Source of the DNA: Verrucomicrobiota bacterium | GTDB taxonomy: Bacteria; Verrucomicrobiota; Verrucomicrobiia; Limisphaerales; Pedosphaeraceae | NCBI GenBank assembly: GCA_021325145.1 | Contig: JAJPHR010000023.1 | Location: 106,574-170,573 of the forward strand | Length of the DNA: 64,000 nucleotides | Direction of reading: 5' to 3' | In this document: positions 36,938-46,180 of the stretch, one piece after another | Layout of the letters: the number at the start of each line of letters is the position of its first letter | How positions within the stretch are numbered: the stretch's first letter is position 1 | Notes under the pieces: generated by a model | Told to the model about the DNA's origin: nothing | Seen by the model: the letters and a program-made list of their open reading frames with translations, nothing else | Databases searched by the model: none | Made by a program: the position numbers and the translations under genes

Positions 36938-38974
36938 TCAGGCTCCCACTGGCGCAGGCGAGCCCAAGCCAGGCAGATGGGGCGGGGCTGGCTTCGGCGG
37001 CACCTCGGGCAACGCAGTCGCGGCCTGTGCTCCCGATGGCGGCTCGACTTTCGGCGTCTCTGGCGGGGGCGTAAAGCTGCCCGTGCGCACAATCTCTTCG
37101 ACTTGTGAGCCTTCCAGCGTCTCGTACTCGAGCAGCGCGTTCGCGATGGTCTCGAGCTTGTCACGATTGGTATCGATAATATCCCTCGCGACCCGGAAGG
37201 CGTTGTCGATAATCCGCTTCACTTCGGCGTCGATATCCTGCGCGGTCTGTTCGCTGTAATCCTTGCTGCGGGCCATCTCGCGGCCGAGGAACACATATTC
37301 ATTGTGTTCTCCGTACTGGATCATGCCCAGTTTGTCGCTCATGCCCCATTGCGTCACCATCGCGCGCGCCATTTGCGTGGCTTGCTGGATGTCGCCCATC
37401 GCGCCGGATGAAATGTCATCCGAAACAATTTCCTCCGCGATTCGTCCGGCCATGGTCACCGCGATAATGTCGAGCAACTCCTTGCGACGACGGTTCAAAA
37501 TGTCGTCCTTGGGCAAATACATGGTCGAACCGAGCGCCTGTCCACGCGGAATGATCGTCACTTTGTGGAGCGGATGTGTGTGTTTGAGCAGCACATTCAC
37601 CAACGCATGGCCGGCTTCGTGCCAGGCAGTGAACTTCTTGTCTTCATCTGTCATGGCCATGCTGCGGCGTTCGCGGCCCCAGCGCACCTTGTCGCGCGCC
37701 TCTTCCAATTCCAGCATGCCCACAGCCTTGCGGCCTGTGCGCGCGGCCAGCAAGGCCGCCTCGTTCAACAAATTCGCCAACTCAGCGCCGGAATAGCCGG
37801 GTGTTCCCCGCGCGATAATCGCCAGATCAACCACCGGGTCCAGCTTCACGTTCTTGGCGTGGACCTTCAAGATCGCCTCGCGTCCGCGCACATCCGGCAG
37901 GTTCACGGTAATCTGCCGGTCAAACCGCCCCGGTCGGAGCAACGCAGGATCAAGCACATCCGGCCGGTTGGTTGCGGCGATAATGATAATCCCCTCCTGG
38001 GTATCAAAACCGTCCATTTCAACGAGCAGGGCGTTGAGCGTCTGTTCGCGCTCGTCGTTGCCACCGCCCAAACCGTGGCCGCGGCTCCGTCCGACCGCGT
38101 CAATTTCATCGATAAAAATCAAACAAGGCGTGTTCTTCCGGGCTTGTTCGAACATATCCCGCACGCGGCTGGCGCCCACGCCGACGAACATTTCCACAAA
38201 ATCCGAGCCGCTGATGCTGAAGAAGGCGGCATCCGCCTCGCCGGCGATGGCCTTCGCGAGCAGGGTTTTGCCCGTTCCGGGCGCGCCCACCATCAAAACA
38301 CCTTTGGGAATCCGGCCGCCCAGCTTTTGAAACTTCTTCGGGTCCTTGAGGAATTCGACCAATTCGGAAACTTCCTCCTTGGCTTCCTCAACGCCGGCGA
38401 CATCTTTGAAAGTGGTTTTGTTCTTTTCCTTGGCCAGCATCCGGGCCTTGCTCTTGCCAAAGCTCAATGCGCCTTTGCCTGCCATCTTAATTTGGCGGAT
38501 GAAAATAAACCAAATGAGGCTGGCGATGACGAGAATCGGCAGGACGCTCCAAAGCACACTCAGCAGCACCGTATTCGGCTCCTCCGCCTTGAAATTCTGG
38601 TGGTTGTTCAGCAAGTCGCTCAGTTGCTTCTTGGTCATGAAGACCTTCGTCCGGAACGGCACGCTCTGGGCGGTTTTCTTCCAGTCCCCTTCCGGCTTCT
38701 CGGGCAGCTTGTAATACGACCCGTCGATTTCGGTCATGTAGGCCGATTGTGGGCTGAACTTGATGGTGGCGGTGTTGATCAGGTCCTTTTCCACGAGGCT
38801 CTGGAATTGGTAACCGGTCAGGCTCTCCGCCGGCTGGTCGTAGCGGTCTTTCAACAGGACTACGAGCAGGATGGCGCAGATTATGGCGATCCACACGATC
38901 CAGTTACGGGAAGGCATTCTAAAATCACCACTACGGCGGCGATCATCCTCTTGGTTTCGATTGTCGTCAGGCAT
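36938..38974 (-). CDS. ftsH: FtsH-type membrane AAA+ zinc metalloprotease (second copy)
   Basis: A 678-residue membrane protease that degrades damaged membrane proteins and short-lived cytoplasmic substrates. Two membrane helices lie at about 25-41 and 136-158. Walker A is GAPGTGKT (230-237), Walker [13 protein letters not shown], the second region of homology runs TNRPDVLD to RPGRFDRQ, and the zinc site HEAGH is at 452-456 with a third ligand in [10 protein letters not shown]. The C-terminal tail is Pro- and Ala-rich. The gene lies downstream of tilS, the order found in many bacteria, so this looks like the housekeeping copy. Confidence 0.96.
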   Translation of the reverse strand: MPDDNRNQEDDRRRSGDFRMPSRNWIVWIAIICAILLVVLLKDRYDQPAESLTGYQFQSLVEKDLINTATIKFSPQSAYMTEIDGSYYKLPEKPEGDWKKTAQSVPFRTKVFMTKKQLSDLLNNHQNFKAEEPNTVLLSVLWSVLPILVIASLIWFIFIRQIKMAGKGALSFGKSKARMLAKEKNKTTFKDVAGVEEAKEEVSELVEFLKDPKKFQKLGGRIPKGVLMVGAPGTGKTLLAKAIAGEADAAFFSISGSDFVEMFVGVGASRVRDMFEQARKNTPCLIFIDEIDAVGRSRGHGLGGGNDEREQTLNALLVEMDGFDTQEGIIIIAATNRPDVLDPALLRPGRFDRQITVNLPDVRGREAILKVHAKNVKLDPVVDLAIIARGTPGYSGAELANLLNEAALLAARTGRKAVGMLELEEARDKVRWGRERRSMAMTDEDKKFTAWHEAGHALVNVLLKHTHPLHKVTIIPRGQALGSTMYLPKDDILNRRRKELLDIIAVTMAGRIAEEIVSDDISSGAMGDIQQATQMARAMVTQWGMSDKLGMIQYGEHNEYVFLGREMARSKDYSEQTAQDIDAEVKRIIDNAFRVARDIIDTNRDKLETIANALLEYETLEGSQVEEIVRTGSFTPPPETPKVEPPSGAQAATALPEVPPKPAPPHLPGLGSPAPVGA

Positions 38975-39029
38975 TATATGTTAAGTAGTTGCGCCAAGCT
39001 AACATGGGTGGCGTTTTTCAGCAACCCGC

Positions 39030-40556
39030 TTATTTTAACCTTTTCCAGGCCCATTGCAACCGGCGACGCGTAGTTTTGTCGAGTTTGAACCGTTCGCCCA
39101 TTCGCAATCCTTCCACCCAGAAGATTTCTCCACTGGCGGTGACGCCAACAATCAACTCATGTCGCACGTTGCGCAAGACCTTTTCATTCGTGAACAAATC
39201 CTGCAATTTTACCGCCGTCGGCATGCCAATGGGCTGAAATCGGTCCCCCGGCTGCCAATGGCGTAAAACCACCGCCAAACCCACCTTGTCTGCGTCAAAA
39301 TACTCGCAGCTTTCAGGCTTGTTTTGAGCACGAACAGTGCCATCCCCGCCCGGGCGAATCCTCCACTTAAACTGCACGCCATCAAACACTAGTCCGCTTT
39401 TGCCACTCGATTTCGACCCCAAATGCAGCGTTTTACACCGCCCGCCAAAACCCGTTTGAATTGCCGCCTTTGGCCGACCTTGCTTGGGCTCCCTACGCGC
39501 GAGCAATCGCCCCTGGATATCCCGCCACACGACCAGCGATTTATCAACCACCACCATCCTTTCCGCCTCCTCACGCAATGTTTCGATCAGCTCGAAATCC
39601 GCCGCAATCCCCTGCTCCACCGCCTGCATCTGCAAACACCGCCGCTGCACCGCGACGGGCAGCGCGTCGAAAGACCCGCCAACCGCACGTGCATCCAGCG
39701 CCTCCAAGCCTTCACTCCTGCGAGTTTGAGATTTGAGATTCGGAATTTTTCTGGAGCTTGGCGGTTGGCGGCTGGTGATTGGCAATTCCAGTTCCTTCAT
39801 TGCTTGTCGCGCCTCCCTTGCGACCACTTCCGCCTCCGCCCCCAAGATTTCCATTTGCCGCAAAATCACCCGCGTCAGCGCGGGCTGATAATTTTTTTTC
39901 AAAAGCGGCAACAACTCGTGGCGAATCCGATTCCTCTGAAAGTCCAACTGCGCATTTGTCGCATCCTCCCGGAAAGCAATCCCCTGCTCCTCCGCAAAAA
40001 CCCGCAGTTCCTCCTTCGACCGATCCAACAACGGCCGTACCAGCGTCACGTGCTGACCCGACGGCGACGTGCTCCGCCATTTCATTCCCGCCAATCCTTC
40101 GCCTCCGGCCCCGCGCAACAGCCGGAGAAAGAAGAGTTCCACCTGGTCATCCGCATGATGCGCCAGCGCGACGGTCGGCATCTTCAATCGCCTAGCCGTT
40201 CGCGCCAGGAAGGCATGCCGCAATTCCCGCGCCGCCATCTCCACTGAAACCTTTTGCTTGATGGCGTGCTCGCGCACGTCTGCCCCGCCTCGCACGAACC
40301 GCAACCCCAACTTGCTGGCCGTCTTCGCGACCAATCGTTCGTCGGCGTCACTGCTTCGTCCGCGCAACCGATGATTGAAATGCGCCACCGCCAATCGCCA
40401 ACCGTGACTGTCTGCAAGCCGTCTGAGCACTTCGAGCAGGACCATGGAATCCAGCCCACCCGAAACCGCGACAAGAATTCCCTTGGCCGAGCCAAACAGC
40501 CGGCGCTTTAGAACGGCTTTCTCCACTTGTTCGATCAGGTCGCTCACGCTGGCCAT
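39030..40556 (-). CDS. tilS: tRNA(Ile)-lysidine synthase
   Basis: This enzyme modifies the wobble C of the tRNA-Ile(CAU) anticodon to lysidine. It has 508 residues from the ATG at 40556. The PP-loop is SGGLDS (32-37), followed by VAHFNHRLRG and LAHHADDQVELFFLRLLRG, typical of TilS. The C-terminal substrate-binding domain ends with GDRFQPIGMPTAVKLQDLFTNEKV. It is about 100 residues longer than the smallest bacterial forms because of an extended central region (about 235-330). ftsH follows 55 bp downstream. A repeat element separates it from the divergent BNR gene. Confidence 0.94.
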   Translation of the reverse strand: MASVSDLIEQVEKAVLKRRLFGSAKGILVAVSGGLDSMVLLEVLRRLADSHGWRLAVAHFNHRLRGRSSDADERLVAKTASKLGLRFVRGGADVREHAIKQKVSVEMAARELRHAFLARTARRLKMPTVALAHHADDQVELFFLRLLRGAGGEGLAGMKWRSTSPSGQHVTLVRPLLDRSKEELRVFAEEQGIAFREDATNAQLDFQRNRIRHELLPLLKKNYQPALTRVILRQMEILGAEAEVVAREARQAMKELELPITSRQPPSSRKIPNLKSQTRRSEGLEALDARAVGGSFDALPVAVQRRCLQMQAVEQGIAADFELIETLREEAERMVVVDKSLVVWRDIQGRLLARREPKQGRPKAAIQTGFGGRCKTLHLGSKSSGKSGLVFDGVQFKWRIRPGGDGTVRAQNKPESCEYFDADKVGLAVVLRHWQPGDRFQPIGMPTAVKLQDLFTNEKVLRNVRHELIVGVTASGEIFWVEGLRMGERFKLDKTTRRRLQWAWKRLK

Positions 40557-40615
40557 TATTATGAGCGCAATCGAATCTAACAACCATCAAACACGACCTC
40601 ACCCAGGCACAGCAA

Positions 40616-40687
40616 GGTAGGGCGCGGCACTCCGTGCGCGCCGTCCACGTGCAGACGAGCGGCGGCAGATGACTGCCCGCCCTGCCA
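40616..40687. repeat. Dispersed repeat with inverted ends, AGGTAGGGCGCG family
   Basis: GGTAGGGCG at the left end and CGCCCTGCC at the right end are inverted. The interior carries CACTCCGTGCGCGCCG and GATGACTGCCC. The same core occurs at 7405 and, reversed, at 50691-50760. It sits in the divergent promoter region of tilS and the BNR gene. Confidence 0.55.
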
Positions 40688-40721
40688 CTGAAAGCCCGGA
40701 GCCAATAAATGTTTGAGCCTC

Positions 40722-41864
40722 ATGCAGGCGCATGGCAACCTCGCGGCCATGCTTTCAAATGCTTTCCTCCGTCTCTCCTTCCTATCTTTGATTGCCTTGG
40801 CGGCTAGTAGTTCCGCAGTCTCGGCTGAAGACGCGGCCAATCCGAGTGCCAGTTCGCCGCTGAAGACCAGGCGCGGCGAGTGGGTCAACATCTCCGAAAG
40901 CCTGCTGACCAACCTGGCCCGGCAAGGCGTGCAACCCAAAATCAAGTTCAAGTACGATTCTACAAACGGCGCAGGGGTTTGTGGAATTCTCGTGGATCGT
41001 TCGCTGCCCAATCCTTGGATCGTGATTCACGGGCAGGGTGTTTGGAAACCGGGCGGCGGCGCGGGCATCGCTTTCGAACGCGTGGACGGCGGAAAGTATG
41101 ACGGTTATTACGAGAACGCCGGGCCGGACATTGATCCCGAAGGACGTGGGCTTTGCCTCTTCTCCATTCAGGGGTGGACGACCAATTCCACCTGCGCCCT
41201 CACGCGCGACGGTGGAAAAACCTGGAACTCGCTGACCACGGATGACCATGCGTTCGGTTATGATGTCGGCGCGGTGGACTGGGCTGGCGGTGGAATGACC
41301 ATCCTCGCCAAGAAACATCACAACGGCGATCTCGTCCTGAGCCGGGACGGCGGCCAGACCTGGACGCTCCTGGGCAAAGGCGAATCGAAAATCGCTGTGC
41401 TTGGATTGATCGGCGCCGACGTGCTCATCAAGGGAGTCAAGGGCACGAATTCAAGCGAGTTGTTCCGCAGCACGGATGCCGGGCAAACCTGGGTGAAGGT
41501 CGCCGATTGCCAGTTCAATCGCATCGGGCATGTCGTCGTGTTTCACGGCGTCGCTTATCTGACAACGCAGACGGGAGTTTTGGTAAGCCGTGATCGCGGC
41601 GAGCACTGGTCACTGCCCGGCCAGGAATGCTCTGGATTGCGCGGGCCAGTTATGTTTGGGAAGGACGATCAGCACCTTGTCGTTTACGGAGCCGGCGGCT
41701 TTTCCGAAAGCAAGGATGGCGGCAGGACCTGGACCCTGGCCGTTTCCTTCGGCGAGGATCCCGCCCTGCGAACGGGGCGATTCGAGTATGGAATCTGGAA
41801 TCCCGGCGACAATTCGTTTTACATCACCCACATTGCCGGTCAGGCATTCCGGTACGAACGTTGA
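40722..41864 (+). CDS. Exported BNR-repeat (sialidase-like propeller) protein
   Basis: A 380-residue exported protein from the ATG at 40722; an ATG at 40749 would give a tighter signal peptide. The leader ends near SSAVSA. The body contains repeated BNR/Asp-box motifs: TRDGGKTW, SRDGGQTWTLLG, STDAGQTWVKV, SRDRGEHW and SKDGGRTWTLA. These mark beta-propeller blades of sialidase-like or Ycf48-like folds. The catalytic residues of sialidases cannot be assigned, so it may be a binding rather than hydrolytic protein. It is followed after 15 bp by the TPR gene, probably in one transcript. Confidence 0.75.
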   Translation: MQAHGNLAAMLSNAFLRLSFLSLIALAASSSAVSAEDAANPSASSPLKTRRGEWVNISESLLTNLARQGVQPKIKFKYDSTNGAGVCGILVDRSLPNPWIVIHGQGVWKPGGGAGIAFERVDGGKYDGYYENAGPDIDPEGRGLCLFSIQGWTTNSTCALTRDGGKTWNSLTTDDHAFGYDVGAVDWAGGGMTILAKKHHNGDLVLSRDGGQTWTLLGKGESKIAVLGLIGADVLIKGVKGTNSSELFRSTDAGQTWVKVADCQFNRIGHVVVFHGVAYLTTQTGVLVSRDRGEHWSLPGQECSGLRGPVMFGKDDQHLVVYGAGGFSESKDGGRTWTLAVSFGEDPALRTGRFEYGIWNPGDNSFYITHIAGQAFRYER

Positions 41865-41879
41865 GCCGCACGCCTCCAA

Positions 41880-43493
41880 ATGAAAAACCTGCTCCTTCCG
41901 GTTCTTCTTCTCGCCACTCTCAACGTGCGCGCCGCCGCGCCGGAACAGACGCGGCAGAAGCTACGCTCACTGGCGGTGCTGCCATCGGTCTCGATCAACG
42001 TGAAAATGAACACTGCCGAGCTGCAGAATCCCGACCTGGCAGTCGGCACGAACGAGTTGACGCGACGGATTGTAAAGTTGCAAAAGGAACTGCGCCAATA
42101 CCCGGACGATGCCGAGCGACAGTTCCAACTGGGCCGCTATCTCACGGAGGCCGAACGCAAGGATGAAGCCACGGAGCCCTTTGCCAAGGCCGTTCAACTC
42201 CTGCGCCCCCGCGCGGAAAACCGACCACGTGACGGTGCCCTCCAGGCGCAATTCGCCCGAGCCTTGTCTGAAGCCGGCGACGGCAAGGAGGCCGAACGGG
42301 TGCTCCGCGCAGGCATTGCCGCCATTCCCGAGGATTGGGCCTGCTGGACCGGCCTCGGTGAAGTGTTGGACAACCGGGAACTCATCGCTCTTTATGGCGG
42401 AACAAACCGGCCTCCCACCGATGCGCCACTGGAAAAACAACTGGTCGCCATGTTGCCAAAAAAGCCAACGCCGGAACTGCTCCAGGAAGCCGCAGCCTGC
42501 CAGGACGAGGCCGACAAGTGCTTTGACCATGCAGTCGCACTCGCTCCGAAAGAACCGCAAACCTACATCGCCCGCATACTGCATCGCTCGGGACATGCGC
42601 TCGTCCGGCAAATGCTCGTCTCCCTCACCACGGGCGTCAAAATCGACCCCAAGGAATGGCTTGGCGATATGTCTTCACCGGAAATTATTTTCGACTTTGC
42701 GAGAGTCGTGCACTTGAGTCCCACGAACCAGGCGGCAATCGGTTGTTGGGGTTGGACCATACTGACCACAGTCCTGACGCAAGGGGGTGATGCGAAACCA
42801 ATCGACCGCCTGCCCGAGGATCGGCGAAGCAACGTGCTCGAGGCCATGCGCCTGCTTGAGGGACTCGGGGAGAATCCCAATCCCCGCGTAGCCGCCAGTG
42901 CGTTGGAGGACCTGGGTATGCTGCGCCTCATGGCCACCCTGGAACTAGAGGCAGCAAAAGCGGCCTTCCAACGGGCTGTAGCGCTCGAACCGTCGCGCGA
43001 GCAGGCTTGGGAGGGCCTTGTGGGCCTGGCGAGCAGGGGCGATCCCCATGCGCTTGTGAGCGTGTGCGAACAACGTGTAAAGTTTTCAGACACGGTCCGC
43101 AACCGCATGGCACTTGCCAAGGCATGCGACAATGCAAACCTGCCGGAGGCCGCCCTCGAACACGCGCGTGCCGCCGTGAAGCTTGGTCCCAACAATCCCA
43201 ATGCGCTCGTTTGCCTTGGCGCGCTGCTTTTGCGCCGGCCCGAAGCACCCAATGCGGAGGCTGAGATTAAGCAGACCTTCGATGCCGTGATCGAGGGGCT
43301 GAAACTGATGCCTGCGAGTGATGAAACGGCGCAACTCGCGGTAACTTCCGGCATCGATTTGGCCATTATGCTGGCACTTGATGGCCGCCTGGATTCCGCC
43401 CGGGAGATGCTGCGCAACGTTGCCAGCCTCCCTGGCGCAGATGAAAAGAACAAGGGCAGGATCAAGGAAATTGAAACGGTGATTGGAGAGTAA
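41880..43493 (+). CDS. Exported TPR-repeat protein
   Basis: A 537-residue protein with a signal peptide (MKNLLLPVLLLATLNVRA). Helical repeat pairs follow, with TPR features such as ERQFQLGRYLTEAERKDEATEPFAKAV (about 80-105), AKAAFQRAVALEPSREQAWEGL and PEAALEHARAAVKLGPNNPNALVCLG (about 420-450). The repeats should bind other proteins in the envelope. The gene is 15 bp after the BNR protein gene, so the two are probably expressed together. No more precise role can be supported. Confidence 0.7.
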   Translation: MKNLLLPVLLLATLNVRAAAPEQTRQKLRSLAVLPSVSINVKMNTAELQNPDLAVGTNELTRRIVKLQKELRQYPDDAERQFQLGRYLTEAERKDEATEPFAKAVQLLRPRAENRPRDGALQAQFARALSEAGDGKEAERVLRAGIAAIPEDWACWTGLGEVLDNRELIALYGGTNRPPTDAPLEKQLVAMLPKKPTPELLQEAAACQDEADKCFDHAVALAPKEPQTYIARILHRSGHALVRQMLVSLTTGVKIDPKEWLGDMSSPEIIFDFARVVHLSPTNQAAIGCWGWTILTTVLTQGGDAKPIDRLPEDRRSNVLEAMRLLEGLGENPNPRVAASALEDLGMLRLMATLELEAAKAAFQRAVALEPSREQAWEGLVGLASRGDPHALVSVCEQRVKFSDTVRNRMALAKACDNANLPEAALEHARAAVKLGPNNPNALVCLGALLLRRPEAPNAEAEIKQTFDAVIEGLKLMPASDETAQLAVTSGIDLAIMLALDGRLDSAREMLRNVASLPGADEKNKGRIKEIETVIGE

Positions 43494-43649
43494 CGGGCTG
43501 CCATAGAGTGCTCGCCTCCCCGCTGTCCAGGATTGCCTTGAGGAACAGGGAGCGAAGGCGGGTACGAAGGATAATGGCGGAAGATGTTTCTCTGACTTTC
43601 CCACAAATTCTTTTCGGCTTTTGCTTCGCTGCGGGAATACCAATATAGA

Positions 43650-45272
43650 ATGACGAGTGATATGACGGACTCCGAGTTGCTTCAGCGGTATCTCACCGCC
43701 GGCGCTGAGGCCGACTTCGCCGCGCTCGTCGAACGTCATTTGCCGCTCGTTTACGGCGCGGCTCTCCGGCAGCTTGGGAACCCCGCCCTCGCGCAGGAGG
43801 TCACGCAAAACGTCTTCATCACTCTCGCCCGCCGCGCCATATGGCTGACGGGTCATCCTTCCCTTGCCGGGTGGCTCTATCGCACCGCGGTTCATCTTGC
43901 CCAGCATCAAGTCCGCGCCGAGCAACGCCGGCGGCGACGTGAACAAATCGCCCTCGAACTCGGCACCACTATGAAAGTCGATGATTCGCTCTTTTCCAAA
44001 ATCGCGCCCGTCCTCGACGAAATCCTTCTCGAGTTGGGCGCGGCCGATCGCGAGGCATTGCTTTTGCGTTTCTTCGCCGACAAGTCGATGCGCGAGATCG
44101 GCGCCGCTCTCGGCGTCCGCGAAGACGCCGCCCAAAAAAGGGTGGCCAAGGCGCTGGACGCGCTCACCGAACGCTTTCGCCGCCGGGGATTTCACATTGC
44201 CGGGGCTGCCGCGACCGCACTTGCATTGCAACAAGCCTCGGCTGGCGCGGTTCCCGCCGGTCTGGGCGCCCTGGCCACACAGGCCGCGCTTGGCTCCGGC
44301 GCGGCGGCGTCGCTGGGCGGCCTGGCCATGCCGATAACGAAACTTATGACTCTCACCAAACTTCAATCCATCGCTCTCTGTGTCGCCGTTGCGGCCCTCC
44401 CGCTCGGTTATGAATGGAACGCGCTTAACCGGGCGCGTCAGGCACACGAAAGCATGCAGGCACAACTCCAATCGTTTGGGGGGGAAACTCTCGCCCGCGA
44501 GAACAATCAAATCCGCGCCGAACGCCAGTTGGCGGAACTGCAAAGTCAGCTTGCTCAGCCTCCGCCAACGCAACCACCCGCCTCCAATCCGGCCGTCATC
44601 CGCCCGCCCGAGAATCTTTACCTTTGGGATGAAAACTCGCCTTACGTTCGTGTGCCTCGCCAGCTCATGGCCCAGGTGCGCTTTGCCCCTTACGCGACGC
44701 GCCTCACCCGCGATGGGAAGATCGAGCGTTACCAACTTCCGCCATTGGCCGGTGATGGCACGCCCCAGCCAGCGTTGGAGGCCGCGCTTGGCCTCTCGGC
44801 GGACGAAGCCGAACGCCTTCGGCAAATTTGCCAGGCTGCCTTCGCTCAATTCAACAATCTCGCCGCCGATCACAGCGAATTGAAATCCGAGCCATTGGGA
44901 AGTAATACGACCATGAAGCTCAAAACCACCGCCTTCCCGGACGAAGGCAGCCAGTTCCGGGAACAGTTCCAGCAACAAATCGCCGGCTTGTTGGGGCCGG
45001 AGCGCGCCGATGCTTTCTGGCAACAGGCCGCACCTGTGTTCACCGGGTTGCTCAATGACTTCGGCAAGTATCCCCGGGAACTTCAACTCATTCGCAATGA
45101 ACAGGCTGGATCCCTGGAATTGCTCAACTCCTATCACGATGGTACGAGTATCGGCACGCTGGATCAGCAGCGCAACGGCCTGGCCTTGCCGCCGGCGCTC
45201 CAGGCGTACGCCGACACTTGGGCTCGGGAAATGGCCGCCCAATCCACCCAGCAACCCCGGCAACAACCATGA
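43650..45272 (+). CDS. ECF sigma factor fused to a membrane helix and C-terminal domain
   Basis: A 540-residue fusion. Residues 1-90 are sigma-2 (LLQRYLTAGAEADFAALVERHLPLVYGAALR read in parts, with AQEVTQNVFITLARR), and about 120-180 are sigma-4 with its helix-turn-helix (SMREIGAALGVREDAAQKRVAKALDAL). A hydrophobic Ala/Gly-rich stretch (about 182-225) and a membrane helix (about 238-254) follow, then a coiled coil (about 258-302), a Pro-rich hinge and a C-terminal domain (about 320-540). The C-terminal part resembles that of the next gene product. The sigma factor is therefore probably held at the membrane. ATG at 43662 is an alternative start. The stop overlaps the next start as ATGA. Confidence 0.85.
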   Translation: MTSDMTDSELLQRYLTAGAEADFAALVERHLPLVYGAALRQLGNPALAQEVTQNVFITLARRAIWLTGHPSLAGWLYRTAVHLAQHQVRAEQRRRRREQIALELGTTMKVDDSLFSKIAPVLDEILLELGAADREALLLRFFADKSMREIGAALGVREDAAQKRVAKALDALTERFRRRGFHIAGAAATALALQQASAGAVPAGLGALATQAALGSGAAASLGGLAMPITKLMTLTKLQSIALCVAVAALPLGYEWNALNRARQAHESMQAQLQSFGGETLARENNQIRAERQLAELQSQLAQPPPTQPPASNPAVIRPPENLYLWDENSPYVRVPRQLMAQVRFAPYATRLTRDGKIERYQLPPLAGDGTPQPALEAALGLSADEAERLRQICQAAFAQFNNLAADHSELKSEPLGSNTTMKLKTTAFPDEGSQFREQFQQQIAGLLGPERADAFWQQAAPVFTGLLNDFGKYPRELQLIRNEQAGSLELLNSYHDGTSIGTLDQQRNGLALPPALQAYADTWAREMAAQSTQQPRQQP

Positions 45273-46162
45273 AGAAATTGCTGCTCATCGCCTTGACCGC
45301 CGGCCTCACATTTTTTGTTTGGACCCGGCAGCATGCGCATTGCCGCTCCATCATCCTTGAGAACGAACGCCTCGCCACCACTCTCAATGACATGGAAGCC
45401 CGCGCTCGACGGGCCGACTCCGCGCGCGAAACCGCCGAACACCTATCCGACGATCTGCGCGCCCAACTCACCACGCGCAAGGCCGTTATCGCTCAAGCCG
45501 CCGCAAGTGAACCTCCCGTTTATACGCCCCCGGCCAAGCCGGATGCTTCCCGCCAGGGCGGGTGGCCCGGGAATACACCGTACTTCTACCTTCCCAAGGA
45601 ATATCTGACCAATGCCCATTACAAGCTGCTTGAAGGTGGCCGCTTGACTGACGAAGCCGCTACACTGCTGGGCATGTCCCCCGCTGAGCGCTCGACAGTT
45701 AATCAACTGTTCAATGATCTGTTCAGCCAGTTTCGCCAACTCGAAGTCAACAACCTGATACGCATCACCCCGCCTGAATGGTGGCAGGGAGCCACATTCG
45801 GGGCAAAATTGGAATCGGCGGTGGCCTGTCAAATCCCGGCGTTGTCCGCTGGCGTGGACGCTGCGCGGCAATCCTTCTCGCAGCAGCTTCAACAAACCCT
45901 GGGAAATTCCCGCGCCCAGCTTCTCAACCAGGAAACGGACGCCTACCTCTTCCAACACATGGACAACCTCGGTGCTGACGAACGAGTCATTGGCTTTCTT
46001 ACAGCCACGGAAAACGACGGCTCCCATACTGTCTGGTATGGTATCTCCGATGCCCGCCACGGTGGCGGCAGTTTCCAGCGTGTTCCCGCCGATCTCGCTC
46101 CCGACTCCCAAATCGCCTACTACGCCAACCTCCTCGGCGTCCAATTGCCGGGCAAGCAATGA
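45269..46162 (+). CDS. Membrane-anchored partner of the ECF sigma factor
   Basis: A 297-residue protein starting in the ATGA overlap with the sigma gene, so the two are translationally coupled. One membrane helix lies at about 4-18, followed by a coiled coil (about 28-75), a Pro-rich hinge (PPVYTPPAKPD) and a C-terminal domain of about 200 residues. The order helix, coiled coil, hinge, domain is the same as in the C-terminal half of the sigma factor. The L-P-x-E-Y-L, G-R-L-T, LLGMSPAER and F-N-D-L-F-S-Q-F segments have loose counterparts there. I do not recognise the domain. An anti-sigma or sensory role is inference from the coupling and resemblance. Confidence 0.65.
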   Translation: MKKLLLIALTAGLTFFVWTRQHAHCRSIILENERLATTLNDMEARARRADSARETAEHLSDDLRAQLTTRKAVIAQAAASEPPVYTPPAKPDASRQGGWPGNTPYFYLPKEYLTNAHYKLLEGGRLTDEAATLLGMSPAERSTVNQLFNDLFSQFRQLEVNNLIRITPPEWWQGATFGAKLESAVACQIPALSAGVDAARQSFSQQLQQTLGNSRAQLLNQETDAYLFQHMDNLGADERVIGFLTATENDGSHTVWYGISDARHGGGSFQRVPADLAPDSQIAYYANLLGVQLPGKQ

Positions 46163-46180
46163 CGCCCGGCCAGCCAGCCG

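Noticed and set aside
43500..43600. Hairpin after the TPR gene as a terminator
   Set aside because: The GC-rich arms match only loosely and no U-tract follows.
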